Below are positions 1 to 6,701 of a DNA stretch of 16,514 bases, one piece after another. The stretch comes from DASQDT01 sp036380435 (lineage in GTDB: Bacteria > Acidobacteriota > Blastocatellia > Pyrinomonadales > Pyrinomonadaceae): assembly GCA_036380435.1 (NCBI GenBank), contig DASVES010000428.1, positions 1 through 16,514 of the forward strand. The letters run 5' to 3'. The position numbers and the translations under genes were made by a program. Position 1 is the first letter of the stretch. Every line of letters begins with the position of its first letter. Under the pieces are notes generated by a model, which saw nothing but the letters and a program-made list of their open reading frames with translations, was not told where the DNA came from and did no database searches.

Positions 1-3
1 TCT

Positions 4-77
4 ATCCACGAAGACACACGAAGAGGCGCGAACCGGAGTTAACTCCCATTCGCGCCTCTTCGTGTGTCTTCGTGGAT
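4..77. repeat. Perfect 29-bp inverted repeat with palindromic loop
   Basis: Arms 4-32 and 49-77 are exact reverse complements, built from the motif CCACGAAGACACACGAAGAG. The 16-nt loop contains a perfect 12-bp palindrome (GGAGTTAACTCC, 35-46), so the whole unit is a nested palindrome. It ends three bases from the stop codon of the minus-strand TPR gene. Similar 'cttcgtgt...cttcgtgg' palindromes are known as dispersed intergenic repeats in several bacterial phyla. With no T-run it is not a classic terminator, although the stem could stabilise the 3' end of the transcript. Confidence 0.9.
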
Positions 78-79
78 GC

Positions 80-2827
80 TTACTTGACTTCGACCTGCAC
101 GTCGCGCTTGCCGCAGGGCGAGGTGAAGGTGACGGTGTAGCGGCCGGGCTTGCCGCTGACGGAGCTGATGCTGTAACGCTGCGCGGCCGTGTCGTCGTCG
201 GGCTTGCGCGGCTCGGCGAGGATGACGATGTCGGCCCAGTTGACTGTGCGGGCGCTGACCTTGGAGAGGTCGCCCGCGCCCCCGAGGCCGACGGTGACGA
301 CGGCCGAGCCGCCGCCCGTCTGGAGGCTGACGGCCTCCTCGCTGATGGTGAGCGCGCACGCGCCGTCGCCCGTCGTCGGTTTGGCGGGCGTGGCCTCGGC
401 CGTCGTCGTCGCCGTGGTGTTCGCGGCGACGGTCATGGGTGTCGCGGTCGCGTCGGGCGTAGGTGTAGGCGTGGGCGCTGGAGACTCCGGCGTCTCGGGA
501 GCCGAGGGTGTCGGCGTTGGCGTCGGCTCCGGCGTCGGCGTCGGCATCGGCTCCGGTGTCGGCATCGCTGTCGGCTCAGGCGCGGCGGGAGTCGCGTCCG
601 GGGTGGGCGTCGGCAGCGGCGCCGGCTCCTCGGGCGAAGGCGTTGGGGTAGCCGCGGGCGTGGGCGTGGTCTCGGCCGCGACCTTGTCCGGTTCCGTCGC
701 GGGCCTTTCGAGCGTCTGCTTCGGCTCGACGCTCGCGGGCGCGGCAGTAGTAGCGGAGGGGCGCTGGCGCGAGGCGACCTCGGCCGGGTTGTTGAGCAGA
801 CGTTCGAGGCCGTCGGTCGTGCCGTTGATGCGGCGGTAGAGGGATTCGATGACGGTGCGGCGCGCCGGGTCGGGCGCGAGCTTGTAGACGCCGACGTAGG
901 AGGCGAGCGCGTCGCGCTGGTTGCCGCTCGCCTCGTGCGCGGCGCCGAGGTGCCACGCGGCCGAGCGCCACCAGACTGTTGTCGTCGGCAGCACGCTCAG
1001 CGCGCGCTTGAGTCGCACGACCGCTTCCGCCGAGTTGCCCTGCTTGTAGAGCGCCCACCCGGCGAGGTCTTCGATGCGTCCGCGCAGGATTTTCGACATC
1101 ACGTCGCGCGAGACCGAGGGCAGACTCATCGCCGCGCCCATCGAGCGCGCCTGCGCGCGGCGCTCGCGCAGCTCGTCGGCGAAGAGCGCGACGACGGCCG
1201 CCGGTGCGCCCGTGGCCGCATCCACGCCGCTCATCGCCTCGTCCGTCCGCTCGACGACCGAGGGGAGCGCCGCGCCGCGCTCCAGCAGCTTGCCCGCCAC
1301 GTAGAGCTGTCGGAAGGCGCGCATCTCGTCAGAGCCGGCAACGAACTCCAAACCGGCCGCCGCCGCTCCCTTCTCATCAATCGTGGCGGACTCCGACGAC
1401 CCCACGGCGAGGTGGAAGGCGAGCAGGGCTTTGAGCATCCGCGCGTTGTCGGCCGTGTCGGCCGGCTTGTGCTGGAAGAGGCTCGCGCGGCGCTCGGGCG
1501 CGAGTAGTTCGATGAAGTCGGCCGCGCGCGCGAGGTTGCGCCCCGCCAGGTTCGTCTCCACCTGACCGTCCTTCAACGCAAAAGTCTTCGCGAGTTCCTC
1601 GGCCGCCTCGTCGTAGCGACCTGAGGCGGCGAGCGCCGTGGCCAGCTCGTAGTCGAGCGTGGGGAAGCGGCCCAGCTCGCGCGCCAGCAGGACGGCCTGC
1701 TCGGCTTCGAGCGGGCGCTTCTGCGCGAGCATGGCGCGCGCGTAGGCGAGCCGCGCCCACACCCAGCGCAGGCGCGGCTCAAGGCCGACGGCGCGGCCCG
1801 CGAAATCGAGCGCGCGCGCCGCGTCGCCTTCAGACGCGAAGAGGTAAGCCGCGCCGACGAAGAGCGGCAGGTTGTCAGGCTGTTCGGCGAGCGTCTTCAG
1901 AAGCTCGGTCTCGCCCTCCTCGCGCCGGCCCGCCTCGAAGAGCGAGAGCACGAGTCCGGCGCGCGCGCCCGCGTCCTGCGGCTCGGCTTCGAGTTGCCGG
2001 CGGTAGAGCAACAGCGCCGCGTCGGGCTTCCCCGTGGCGCGACGCAGGTCGGCGAGACTGCGGCGCGAGGCCGACGAGTTTGGCTCAAGCTCCAGCGCGC
2101 GGGCGAACTCTTCGGCCGCGCGCTCCAGCCGCAACGCCTGCCGGTGCGCCGCGCCGAGCGCCTGACGGGCGGCCGCCGACTCGGGCGCGAGACGCGCGGC
2201 CTCCTCGGCGGCGCGCGCCGCGTCGTCGGCCAGCTCCACGCTCAGATAGAAGCCCGCGACGCCGAGGAGCCGCTTCGCATTGCCCGCGGCCTTCGCCTCG
2301 ACGCGGCGCGCGAGATCAAGTCCCTCGTCGCGATGACCCGTCGCGTAGAGGTTCGCGGGGAGTCGCGAGACGACTTCGACGAAAAGTTTGTCGGACGCGT
2401 CCGGCGTCAAGCCCTCGACGACCTTGCGGAACAGAGCCACTCCGCCCGCGCGGTCGCCCGCGCGCAGACGCTCGTCGCCGAGCGCGGCGCGCGCGCCCGC
2501 CAGAAGCTCCGTGGCCCGCACGCGCGCCCCCCCGCCCTGCGGGTGCGCGGCGACGAAGGCTTCGAGCCGCGCGACGCGCTCGCCCGTGGCGAGGTCTTTG
2601 AGGGAGTCGAGTTCGGCCATCAGCGCCGCCTCGTCTTCCTTCGCCTCCGCCGGCTTTGGCCGGCTCGCGGCGGTCTTCTTCACGGCGTCCGGCTTCGACT
2701 TGCCCGCGGCCGGCTTCGACTTCCCGCCCTGCGCGGATGTTTTGCCGGCGGAAGACTTCTTCTCCTCCTGCGCCACGACGAAAATCGCGACGAGAAGACA
2801 CAGCGAGAGTGAAAGTAGCTTTCTCAT
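80..2827 (-). CDS. Exported TPR protein with Pro/Thr stalk and C-terminal beta domain
   Basis: This is a 915-residue protein. Residues 1-20 form a signal peptide (MRKLLSLSLC, then a hydrophobic core ending VVAQ). A Lys/Ala/Pro linker (about 21-65) follows. Tetratricopeptide-like helical repeats fill about 80-430 (for example AEEFARALELEPNSS and AARALDFAGRAVGLEP), and further TPR units lie near 585-680. Residues about 697-821 are a low-complexity PTPEPTPTP stalk. The last 94 residues (822-915) look like a small beta-sandwich, with Cys824 and Cys905 placed to form a disulfide; the pattern (VSLQTGGGSAVVTV, NWADIV, RYTVTF) recalls BACON-type domains, which is my inference. TPR domains bind proteins and the stalk suggests surface display or periplasmic reach. 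No catalytic motif is visible. The ATG at 2827 directly precedes the signal peptide, but no Shine-Dalgarno is visible. It lies 141 bp downstream of the phosphatase gene, same strand. The partner is unknown. Confidence 0.85.
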   Translation of the reverse strand: MRKLLSLSLCLLVAIFVVAQEEKKSSAGKTSAQGGKSKPAAGKSKPDAVKKTAASRPKPAEAKEDEAALMAELDSLKDLATGERVARLEAFVAAHPQGGGARVRATELLAGARAALGDERLRAGDRAGGVALFRKVVEGLTPDASDKLFVEVVSRLPANLYATGHRDEGLDLARRVEAKAAGNAKRLLGVAGFYLSVELADDAARAAEEAARLAPESAAARQALGAAHRQALRLERAAEEFARALELEPNSSASRRSLADLRRATGKPDAALLLYRRQLEAEPQDAGARAGLVLSLFEAGRREEGETELLKTLAEQPDNLPLFVGAAYLFASEGDAARALDFAGRAVGLEPRLRWVWARLAYARAMLAQKRPLEAEQAVLLARELGRFPTLDYELATALAASGRYDEAAEELAKTFALKDGQVETNLAGRNLARAADFIELLAPERRASLFQHKPADTADNARMLKALLAFHLAVGSSESATIDEKGAAAAGLEFVAGSDEMRAFRQLYVAGKLLERGAALPSVVERTDEAMSGVDAATGAPAAVVALFADELRERRAQARSMGAAMSLPSVSRDVMSKILRGRIEDLAGWALYKQGNSAEAVVRLKRALSVLPTTTVWWRSAAWHLGAAHEASGNQRDALASYVGVYKLAPDPARRTVIESLYRRINGTTDGLERLLNNPAEVASRQRPSATTAAPASVEPKQTLERPATEPDKVAAETTPTPAATPTPSPEEPAPLPTPTPDATPAAPEPTAMPTPEPMPTPTPEPTPTPTPSAPETPESPAPTPTPTPDATATPMTVAANTTATTTAEATPAKPTTGDGACALTISEEAVSLQTGGGSAVVTVGLGGAGDLSKVSARTVNWADIVILAEPRKPDDDTAAQRYSISSVSGKPGRYTVTFTSPCGKRDVQVEVK
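364..739 (-). repeat. Low-complexity repeat encoding the Pro/Thr stalk
   Basis: On the plus strand this stretch is dominated by degenerate GGCGTC/GGCATC/GGCTCC hexamers, densest at about 440-660. On the coding strand these read as Thr-Pro and Pro-Glu-Pro-Thr units. It lies wholly inside the TPR gene. Such tracts commonly vary in copy number by slippage, so stalk length may differ between strains. Confidence 0.75.
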
Positions 2828-2842
2828 AATTTAGAACTCAAC

Positions 2843-2937
2843 AACAGTACCGCGAGCGGAAGCCTCGCGGGTATGCCTGCGACCAGAGTCCCGCCGCACG
2901 CACGCGAGACCCGCTCGCTACCGCTCGCGGTACTGTT
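2843..2937. repeat. 17-bp inverted repeat in the gap between the phosphatase and TPR genes
   Basis: Arms 2843-2859 and 2921-2937 (AACAGTACCGCGAGCGG and its exact complement) enclose 61 nt. The interior carries further imperfect complements (GCCTCGCGGGT against ACGCGAGACCCGC). It occupies most of the 141-bp gap and resembles a REP-like dispersed element. No T-run follows either arm. Confidence 0.85.
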
Positions 2938-2968
2938 ATATCTCAACAATCCCAACGCGGTTCTGTCC

Positions 2969-4768
2969 TCACCTGATCGCCTCTTCGAGCACGCGGCCCG
3001 TCGCGCTGCTCGGCGGCAGGAGGCGCAGCAGCGCGGCGAGCGTCGGCGCGATGTCGGCGGGCGTGGCCGGCTGCCGGTAGCTGCCGGGCGCAAGTCCCGC
3101 GCCCATGATGATCAGGGGCACGTGCGTGTCGTAGGAATAGGGCGAGTAGTGGTCGGCCGTGTAGGTGACGACGAGGATGTAAGGCTCCATGACGATGACG
3201 ACATCGCCGCCTCTTCGCGCGTTGTAGCCGTGCAGCACGCGGCGGGCGACCGCGTCGGCCGGCGAGATGCCGCCGCCCGTGAGTTGCGTGCGCGTGAAGT
3301 AGCGCGCCACTCCCGGCAACTGGAGCGCCGCCTCGCCCGCCACGCGCTCGGCCTCCTCGCGGCTCACGCCGTCGCGCCGCAGGGCCGCGAGATTGAGATA
3401 GAGCTGGCCGTTCTTCGCCGTGTATTCGAGCAGGTAATCGTCGCCGCGGTCGCGGTCTGTGGGGCGGCCGAAGCGCGCCCGAAACGCCTCCTTCACTTTC
3501 GCGCGCACGTCGTCCTGCTTCACGCGCCGGCCCGGCAGATTCAACGTGGCCGCGTGCTCGGGCACGGGCGCGACCCCGTGGTCGGCCGTGAAAGCGACGA
3601 GCGTGCGCGCCAAGCCGACGCGGCGCTCGACGAAGTCGAGGAGCGATTCGATCTGTTTGTCCACGCGCAAGGCCATGTCCATCGCCTCCTGACTGTAAGG
3701 GCCGAAGCGATGGCCGACGTAGTCGTTGGCGGAGAAGCTGACGGTGAGCACGTCCGTGTCGTCGTCGGCGCCGAGCGCCTCGTTAACTATTGCCTCCTTC
3801 GCGAAGTCGAGGGTGATCTCGTTGGCGAAGGGCGTGCTCTGGAGCGCGTCGTAGAATTTTCGGTCGGGCGCGCCCGCGGCCAACTTGTGCGGGAAGACGC
3901 TCGAGTCGCGCTCGGCGCCCGCCGGCTTCCACTCCCACTCGGGGTCGTCCGGCCCGGCGCGGCGCGTGTACACGGAGGCGTCCGTTAGCAGGCGCTCCCA
4001 CGCGGCGCCCACGTACTTGTCGGCCGGCGGCGTCTGGTTGAAGCGGGCGACCCACGCGGGTGGTTGTGCCATGTAATAGTCGGTTGTGACCATGCGGCCG
4101 GTCTCGGGGCTGTACCAGTAAGCCGCGTTGGCGTGGCGTCCGGCGGGGAGGATGGCGCTGCGATCTTTGAGCGAGACGCCGACGACCTTCGAGCGCCCGG
4201 CTGAGGCGAGGCGCATCTCGTCGCCGAGCGTGGAGGCGAGCAGACGGCGCGGGCTGGCGGCGCGCTCGCTCGCTCCGCCGCCGAAGAGCTTCGCCTTTTC
4301 GTCCTCGACGTTGTTCACGCGCCGGCCCTTGTCGCCTTCCGGTTCGCGCTCGAACCAGTCGTTGCCGATGATGCCGTTCTCGGAGGGCCACGTGCCCGTC
4401 ATCATCGTCGCGTGGCCGGGCGCGGTCTCCGTGGGGACGTGGTCGTAGTTGGCCTGTGTCCACGAAGCGCCGCCGCGCAGCAGCCGGCGCAGGCCGCCCT
4501 GCGAGAAGAGGTCGCCGAAGCGTTCGAGGTATTCGTAGCGGAACTGATCGACGGCGATGAGCAGGACGAGACGTGGGCGCTGTCCGGTCGTCGCCGTCGT
4601 CGCGGCCATCGGCGCGACGCGCCTGTCGGCCGCCGGCGTCTGCGGCGGTGAGCTTCGGCGCTGACTCGCGGCGGGGGCCGCCGGCAGCAGCGTGAAAATG
4701 ATGGCGAGCGCGAGTGAGCGAGCGGCGCGGGCGGACTTCGGATACAGGAGTCGGCTGGTGTTGGTCAT
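2969..4768 (-). CDS. Exported PafA-type alkaline phosphatase (phosphomonoesterase)
   Basis: This 599-residue protein has a signal peptide (residues 1-35, hydrophobic LALAIIFTLLPAAPAASQ) and an alkaline phosphatase/phosphodiesterase superfamily fold. Family zinc ligands and active-site groups can be placed at Asp74 (IAVDQF), nucleophile Thr115 (PTETAPGHA), Asn136 (GIIGND), Lys201/Arg203 (SLKDRSAILPAG), Asp349 and His353 (NDYVGH), Asp396/His397 (TADHG) and a C-terminal DTH His near 549. Spacings Asp74-Thr115 (41), Thr115-Asn136 (21) and Asp349-Asp396 (47) equal those of Elizabethkingia PafA (Asp38, Thr79, Asn100, Asp305, Asp352), and the Lys-x-Arg pair is the PafA signature for monoesters. It should therefore release phosphate from monoesters outside the cytoplasm. 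I chose the ATG at 4768 because it starts the signal peptide; the frame is open to 4888, but that extension would bury the signal. No PHO-type regulator is adjacent. A diesterase is the main alternative. Confidence 0.88.
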   Translation of the reverse strand: MTNTSRLLYPKSARAARSLALAIIFTLLPAAPAASQRRSSPPQTPAADRRVAPMAATTATTGQRPRLVLLIAVDQFRYEYLERFGDLFSQGGLRRLLRGGASWTQANYDHVPTETAPGHATMMTGTWPSENGIIGNDWFEREPEGDKGRRVNNVEDEKAKLFGGGASERAASPRRLLASTLGDEMRLASAGRSKVVGVSLKDRSAILPAGRHANAAYWYSPETGRMVTTDYYMAQPPAWVARFNQTPPADKYVGAAWERLLTDASVYTRRAGPDDPEWEWKPAGAERDSSVFPHKLAAGAPDRKFYDALQSTPFANEITLDFAKEAIVNEALGADDDTDVLTVSFSANDYVGHRFGPYSQEAMDMALRVDKQIESLLDFVERRVGLARTLVAFTADHGVAPVPEHAATLNLPGRRVKQDDVRAKVKEAFRARFGRPTDRDRGDDYLLEYTAKNGQLYLNLAALRRDGVSREEAERVAGEAALQLPGVARYFTRTQLTGGGISPADAVARRVLHGYNARRGGDVVIVMEPYILVVTYTADHYSPYSYDTHVPLIIMGAGLAPGSYRQPATPADIAPTLAALLRLLPPSSATGRVLEEAIR

Positions 4769-4818
4769 GTGTCTTTGGCGAATGGGCCGCGTGTTTGATT
4801 TAGTGGGAGACGCGGGGC

Positions 4819-5424
4819 ATGATAGCACCGCCGCGCGGACGTGCGCGAGCCGCGCCGGCCGACGACTTTCCCCGAGAGACGACCCCATTGGAAGAACCCG
4901 AACGTGAGCTGACGGAGCACCTGCTGGAGGCCGCGCGTCGCGTGGGCTTCTCGGCCGCGGGCGGCGAAGACACAGACCTCTCCAACTACCTTTCGCTGCG
5001 CGCCGCCAACGACCAATTGCGCCAACGCGGGGCCGGCGCCCTCCTCGACGCCTTCACCGCGCTCGCCGGCGAGGCCAACCGCCGCGGGGCCGCCGTCACG
5101 CTGGCGCGCACGGAGCCGCACCGCTTCCACGTCGGCAACTCTACGATGGTCGGCACGCGCCTCACCTTAAGCCGCGGCGTGCGCTCGCTCGCCGTCGAGA
5201 CCGGCTGGCCGCGCGCCCCGCGCGACGGCTTCGTGCAGGGCGGAGGTCTGGCCCGCGCGCGCGTCACACACTTCGGCGACAGAAGCGCCGGCGAAGACCT
5301 CATGCTCGTCTTAGATGTTGGCGGCACGCCCGTCTGGGTCGTGCCCGGCGGAGGCAGCGCGCACGCCGAGCTAACGCCCGAGCGCCTGTGCCAACACGTC
5401 ATCCGGCTCCTCAGTGAGAAATGA
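4819..5424 (+). CDS. Hypothetical protein, 201 residues, unrecognised
   Basis: I do not recognise this family. The product appears cytoplasmic, with no signal peptide or membrane segment. Residues about 24-95 look helical (ELTEHLLEAARRVGF, LRAANDQLRQRGAGALLDAF). Residues about 100-180 look like beta strands (HRFHVGNSTMVGTRLTLS, LMLVLDVGGTPVWVVPGGG), and a short C-terminal helix ends at LLSEK. There are no cysteine clusters or nucleotide-binding motifs. It is divergent from the phosphatase, with only 50 bp between starts. The ATG at 4819 has a GGGAG about 10 nt upstream; an in-frame TTG at 4888 is an alternative that would remove a poorly structured N-terminus. Codon use matches the neighbours, which supports a real gene. 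Confidence 0.7.
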   Translation: MIAPPRGRARAAPADDFPRETTPLEEPERELTEHLLEAARRVGFSAAGGEDTDLSNYLSLRAANDQLRQRGAGALLDAFTALAGEANRRGAAVTLARTEPHRFHVGNSTMVGTRLTLSRGVRSLAVETGWPRAPRDGFVQGGGLARARVTHFGDRSAGEDLMLVLDVGGTPVWVVPGGGSAHAELTPERLCQHVIRLLSEK

Positions 5425-5762
5425 TATTTAAGCGCGTCGCCTCGCTACGACGGGCAGACGATATGCGGCGAGCCTTGCACGATTTCGTAAAACTCGACTG
5501 CGTCGATTGATTGCCTCGAATCTCTCGATTGATTACGTCGCCTTTGTTCAAACACGCCTGAAGTCTCGCCTCAACGGCCTTTTCCCTTCCTCAAACACTG
5601 CGGCCCCGTCCCAGCTCTGTCTGCGGCATATCGCTTGCCCTCCGCGAGCGTGGATTGGTCGCCTCTTCGCACAGTCCCCAGACGGACGCGACCCCCGACG
5701 GCGGGCTTCCCAGGCAACAGCTTCCGCCGCCAACACGCACAGCACCGAAGGAGACAACACAG
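5425..5762. other. 338-bp gap without a recognisable gene
   Basis: This stretch is less GC-rich than its neighbours at its start. It holds a 10-bp direct repeat TCGATTGATT at 5503-5512 and 5525-5534 (22-bp period) and, at its end, the ribosome binding site of the next gene. I see no convincing sigma-70 promoter, terminator or RNA gene. The promoter of the secreted-protein gene presumably lies here. Confidence 0.5.
5748..5753 (+). promoter_or_regulatory. Ribosome binding site of the secreted-protein gene
   Basis: AAGGAG lies 9 nt before the ATG at 5763. It settles the start, because the frame is open further upstream to 5655 but those residues have no protein-like character. Confidence 0.85.
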
Positions 5763-6374
5763 ATGACCAACCGACGCACAAACCTGCTGGCGTTTGCCGC
5801 CGCCGCACTCTTCTCGCTCCTCCTGCCCACCGCCGCCAACGCGCAGCAAGGCCCCTGGTGGGGTCAGGGCCGCAACGACGACAACTACGGCCGCCGCAAC
5901 GGCCGGCTCAGCGATCAGGACCGCCGCGTCCTGCGCGACGTGGCGCGCCGCATCGACGACCGCAGCGGCAGCTTCCAGCGTAACGTTGACCGCGCGCTCG
6001 ACCGCAGCCGCATCGACGACACCCCGCGCGAGGACAACATCAACGACCGCGTCCGCGACTTCCGCCGCGCCGCCGAACGCTTCCGCAACCGCGCCGGCGA
6101 CAGCAACAACATCAACAACAGTCGCGGCGAGGCCCAGCAGCTCCTCAACTCCGCCGCCAACATCGACCGCTTAGTCCGCCGCGTCCGGCTCGACGGCCGC
6201 GCCCAGTCCGACTGGTCGCAGATTCGCGCCGATCTGCGTACCGTCGCCAGCTTCTACAACCTGCGCCTGAGCGATTACGACTCCAACGACGGCATCTACG
6301 GCCGCGACGACAGGCGCGACAACCGCCGCGCTCCCACCGTCCAGTGGCCCCGCAACTGGCCGCGCCCGTTCTGA
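5763..6374 (+). CDS. Small secreted Arg/Asp/Asn-rich protein of unknown function
   Basis: This is a 203-residue protein. Residues 1-28 are a clear signal peptide (MTNRRTNLLAFAAAALFSLLLPTAANAQ, cleavage after ANA). The mature part has no cysteine and is highly charged. Its parts are a Gly/Trp/Asn/Arg-rich head (GPWWGQGRNDDNYGRRNGR, 30-48), a central section likely to be amphipathic helices rich in Arg and Asp (about 50-165: DQDRRVLRDVARRIDD, FRRAAERFRNRAG, NIDRLVRRVRLDG), and a Tyr/Asp/Arg tail ending in PRNWPRPF. No enzyme motif is seen. Alternating Arg and Asp could give charge-zipper helices that bind a polyanion, surface or partner; this is inference. The start is fixed by AAGGAG. The gene stands alone between two repeat-bearing gaps. 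Confidence 0.82.
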   Translation: MTNRRTNLLAFAAAALFSLLLPTAANAQQGPWWGQGRNDDNYGRRNGRLSDQDRRVLRDVARRIDDRSGSFQRNVDRALDRSRIDDTPREDNINDRVRDFRRAAERFRNRAGDSNNINNSRGEAQQLLNSAANIDRLVRRVRLDGRAQSDWSQIRADLRTVASFYNLRLSDYDSNDGIYGRDDRRDNRRAPTVQWPRNWPRPF

Positions 6375-6476
6375 AAACAGTGAGCAGAAAGCAGTAAGGA
6401 GTCAACGAGCCGCCGGAGGCGGCGGCAGAGTGTAGCCCACGGCGCGAGCCGTGGGAACAAGTCAGATTAATGAACC

Positions 6477-6553
6477 GAAGCCCCGGAGGGGCGAAAGAAT
6501 CTTGGCCGGCGCGAAGCGCAAGCTCGCAGATTCTTTCGCCCCTCCGGGGCTTC
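6477..6553. repeat. Perfect 26-bp inverted repeat, core of the cluster
   Basis: Arms 6477-6502 and 6528-6553 (GAAGCCCCGGAGGGGCGAAA and onward) are exact complements around a 25-nt loop. The arm itself contains CCCCGGAGGGG, so shorter hairpins can also form. Confidence 0.92.
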
Positions 6554-6647
6554 CTGTTGTTTCCTACGACGGTGCCACGGGCCCAGCGCCCGTGGCTACA
6601 TTCTGCCGCCGCTCCTCGGCACGTTGACTCCTTACTGCTTTCTTCCT

Positions 6648-6682
6648 ACTGCTTACTGCTCACTGCTTACTGCTCACTGCTC
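6648..6682. repeat. Five tandem 7-bp units (ACTGCTT/ACTGCTC)
   Basis: Units start at 6648, 6655, 6662, 6669 and 6676 and alternate between ACTGCTT and ACTGCTC. A related half-unit lies at 6634-6640. They form the right edge of the nested palindrome and end just before the rsmI -10 box. Translated through, they give a TAYCSLLTAHCSLL-like string that can be mistaken for an N-terminal extension of RsmI. Confidence 0.9.
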
Positions 6683-6689
6683 ACTCCCC

Positions 6690-6695
6690 TATAAT
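6690..6695 (+). promoter_or_regulatory. -10 box TATAAT for leaderless rsmI transcript
   Basis: TATAAT is followed by 6 nt and then the ATG at 6702, so transcription would begin at or within a base of the start codon. No Shine-Dalgarno precedes this ATG (only CCCCGC). The -35 region falls in the tandem repeat (TTACTG, 6667-6672, 17-nt spacer) and is a poor match. Confidence 0.65.
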
Positions 6696-6701
6696 CCCCG
6701 C

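Larger units (their letters stand above)
6375..6701. repeat. Nested inverted-repeat cluster filling the gap before rsmI
   Basis: Several arm pairs share one centre near 6515-6521. The outermost is CAGTGAGCAG at 6378-6387 against CTGCTCACTG at 6656-6665. Next is AAGCAGTAAGGAGTCAACG against CGTTGACTCCTTACTGCTT (6389-6407 / 6622-6640), then TGTAGCC 6431-6437 against GGCTACA 6594-6600, and innermost a perfect 26-bp pair 6477-6502 / 6528-6553. Local hairpins sit between: 6409-6424 (GCCGCC/GGCGGC), 6436-6455 (8-bp stem, GCGA loop) and 6574-6596 (9-bp stem). The element ends against the rsmI promoter. I see no transposase and no open frame worth calling. Confidence 0.88.

Noticed and set aside
62..1507. 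Long plus-strand open frame (481 codons) opposite the TPR gene
   Set aside because: Arg/Gly/Ala-rich, low-complexity translation typical of the antisense of a GC-rich gene; the minus-strand frame has a signal peptide, TPRs and a coherent domain order.
2873..3988. Plus-strand open frame opposite the phosphatase
   Set aside because: The minus strand carries a full set of phosphatase active-site motifs; the plus frame begins within a repeat element.
4769..4888. 40-codon N-terminal extension of the phosphatase
   Set aside because: It would place the signal peptide internally and run into the divergent gene.
6648..6682. Short tandem repeats as a CRISPR array
   Set aside because: 7-bp units with no spacers; no cas genes nearby.
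6624..6701. 26-codon N-terminal extension of rsmI
   Set aside because: Encoded by the 7-bp tandem repeat, not found in the family, and upstream of the TATAAT box.
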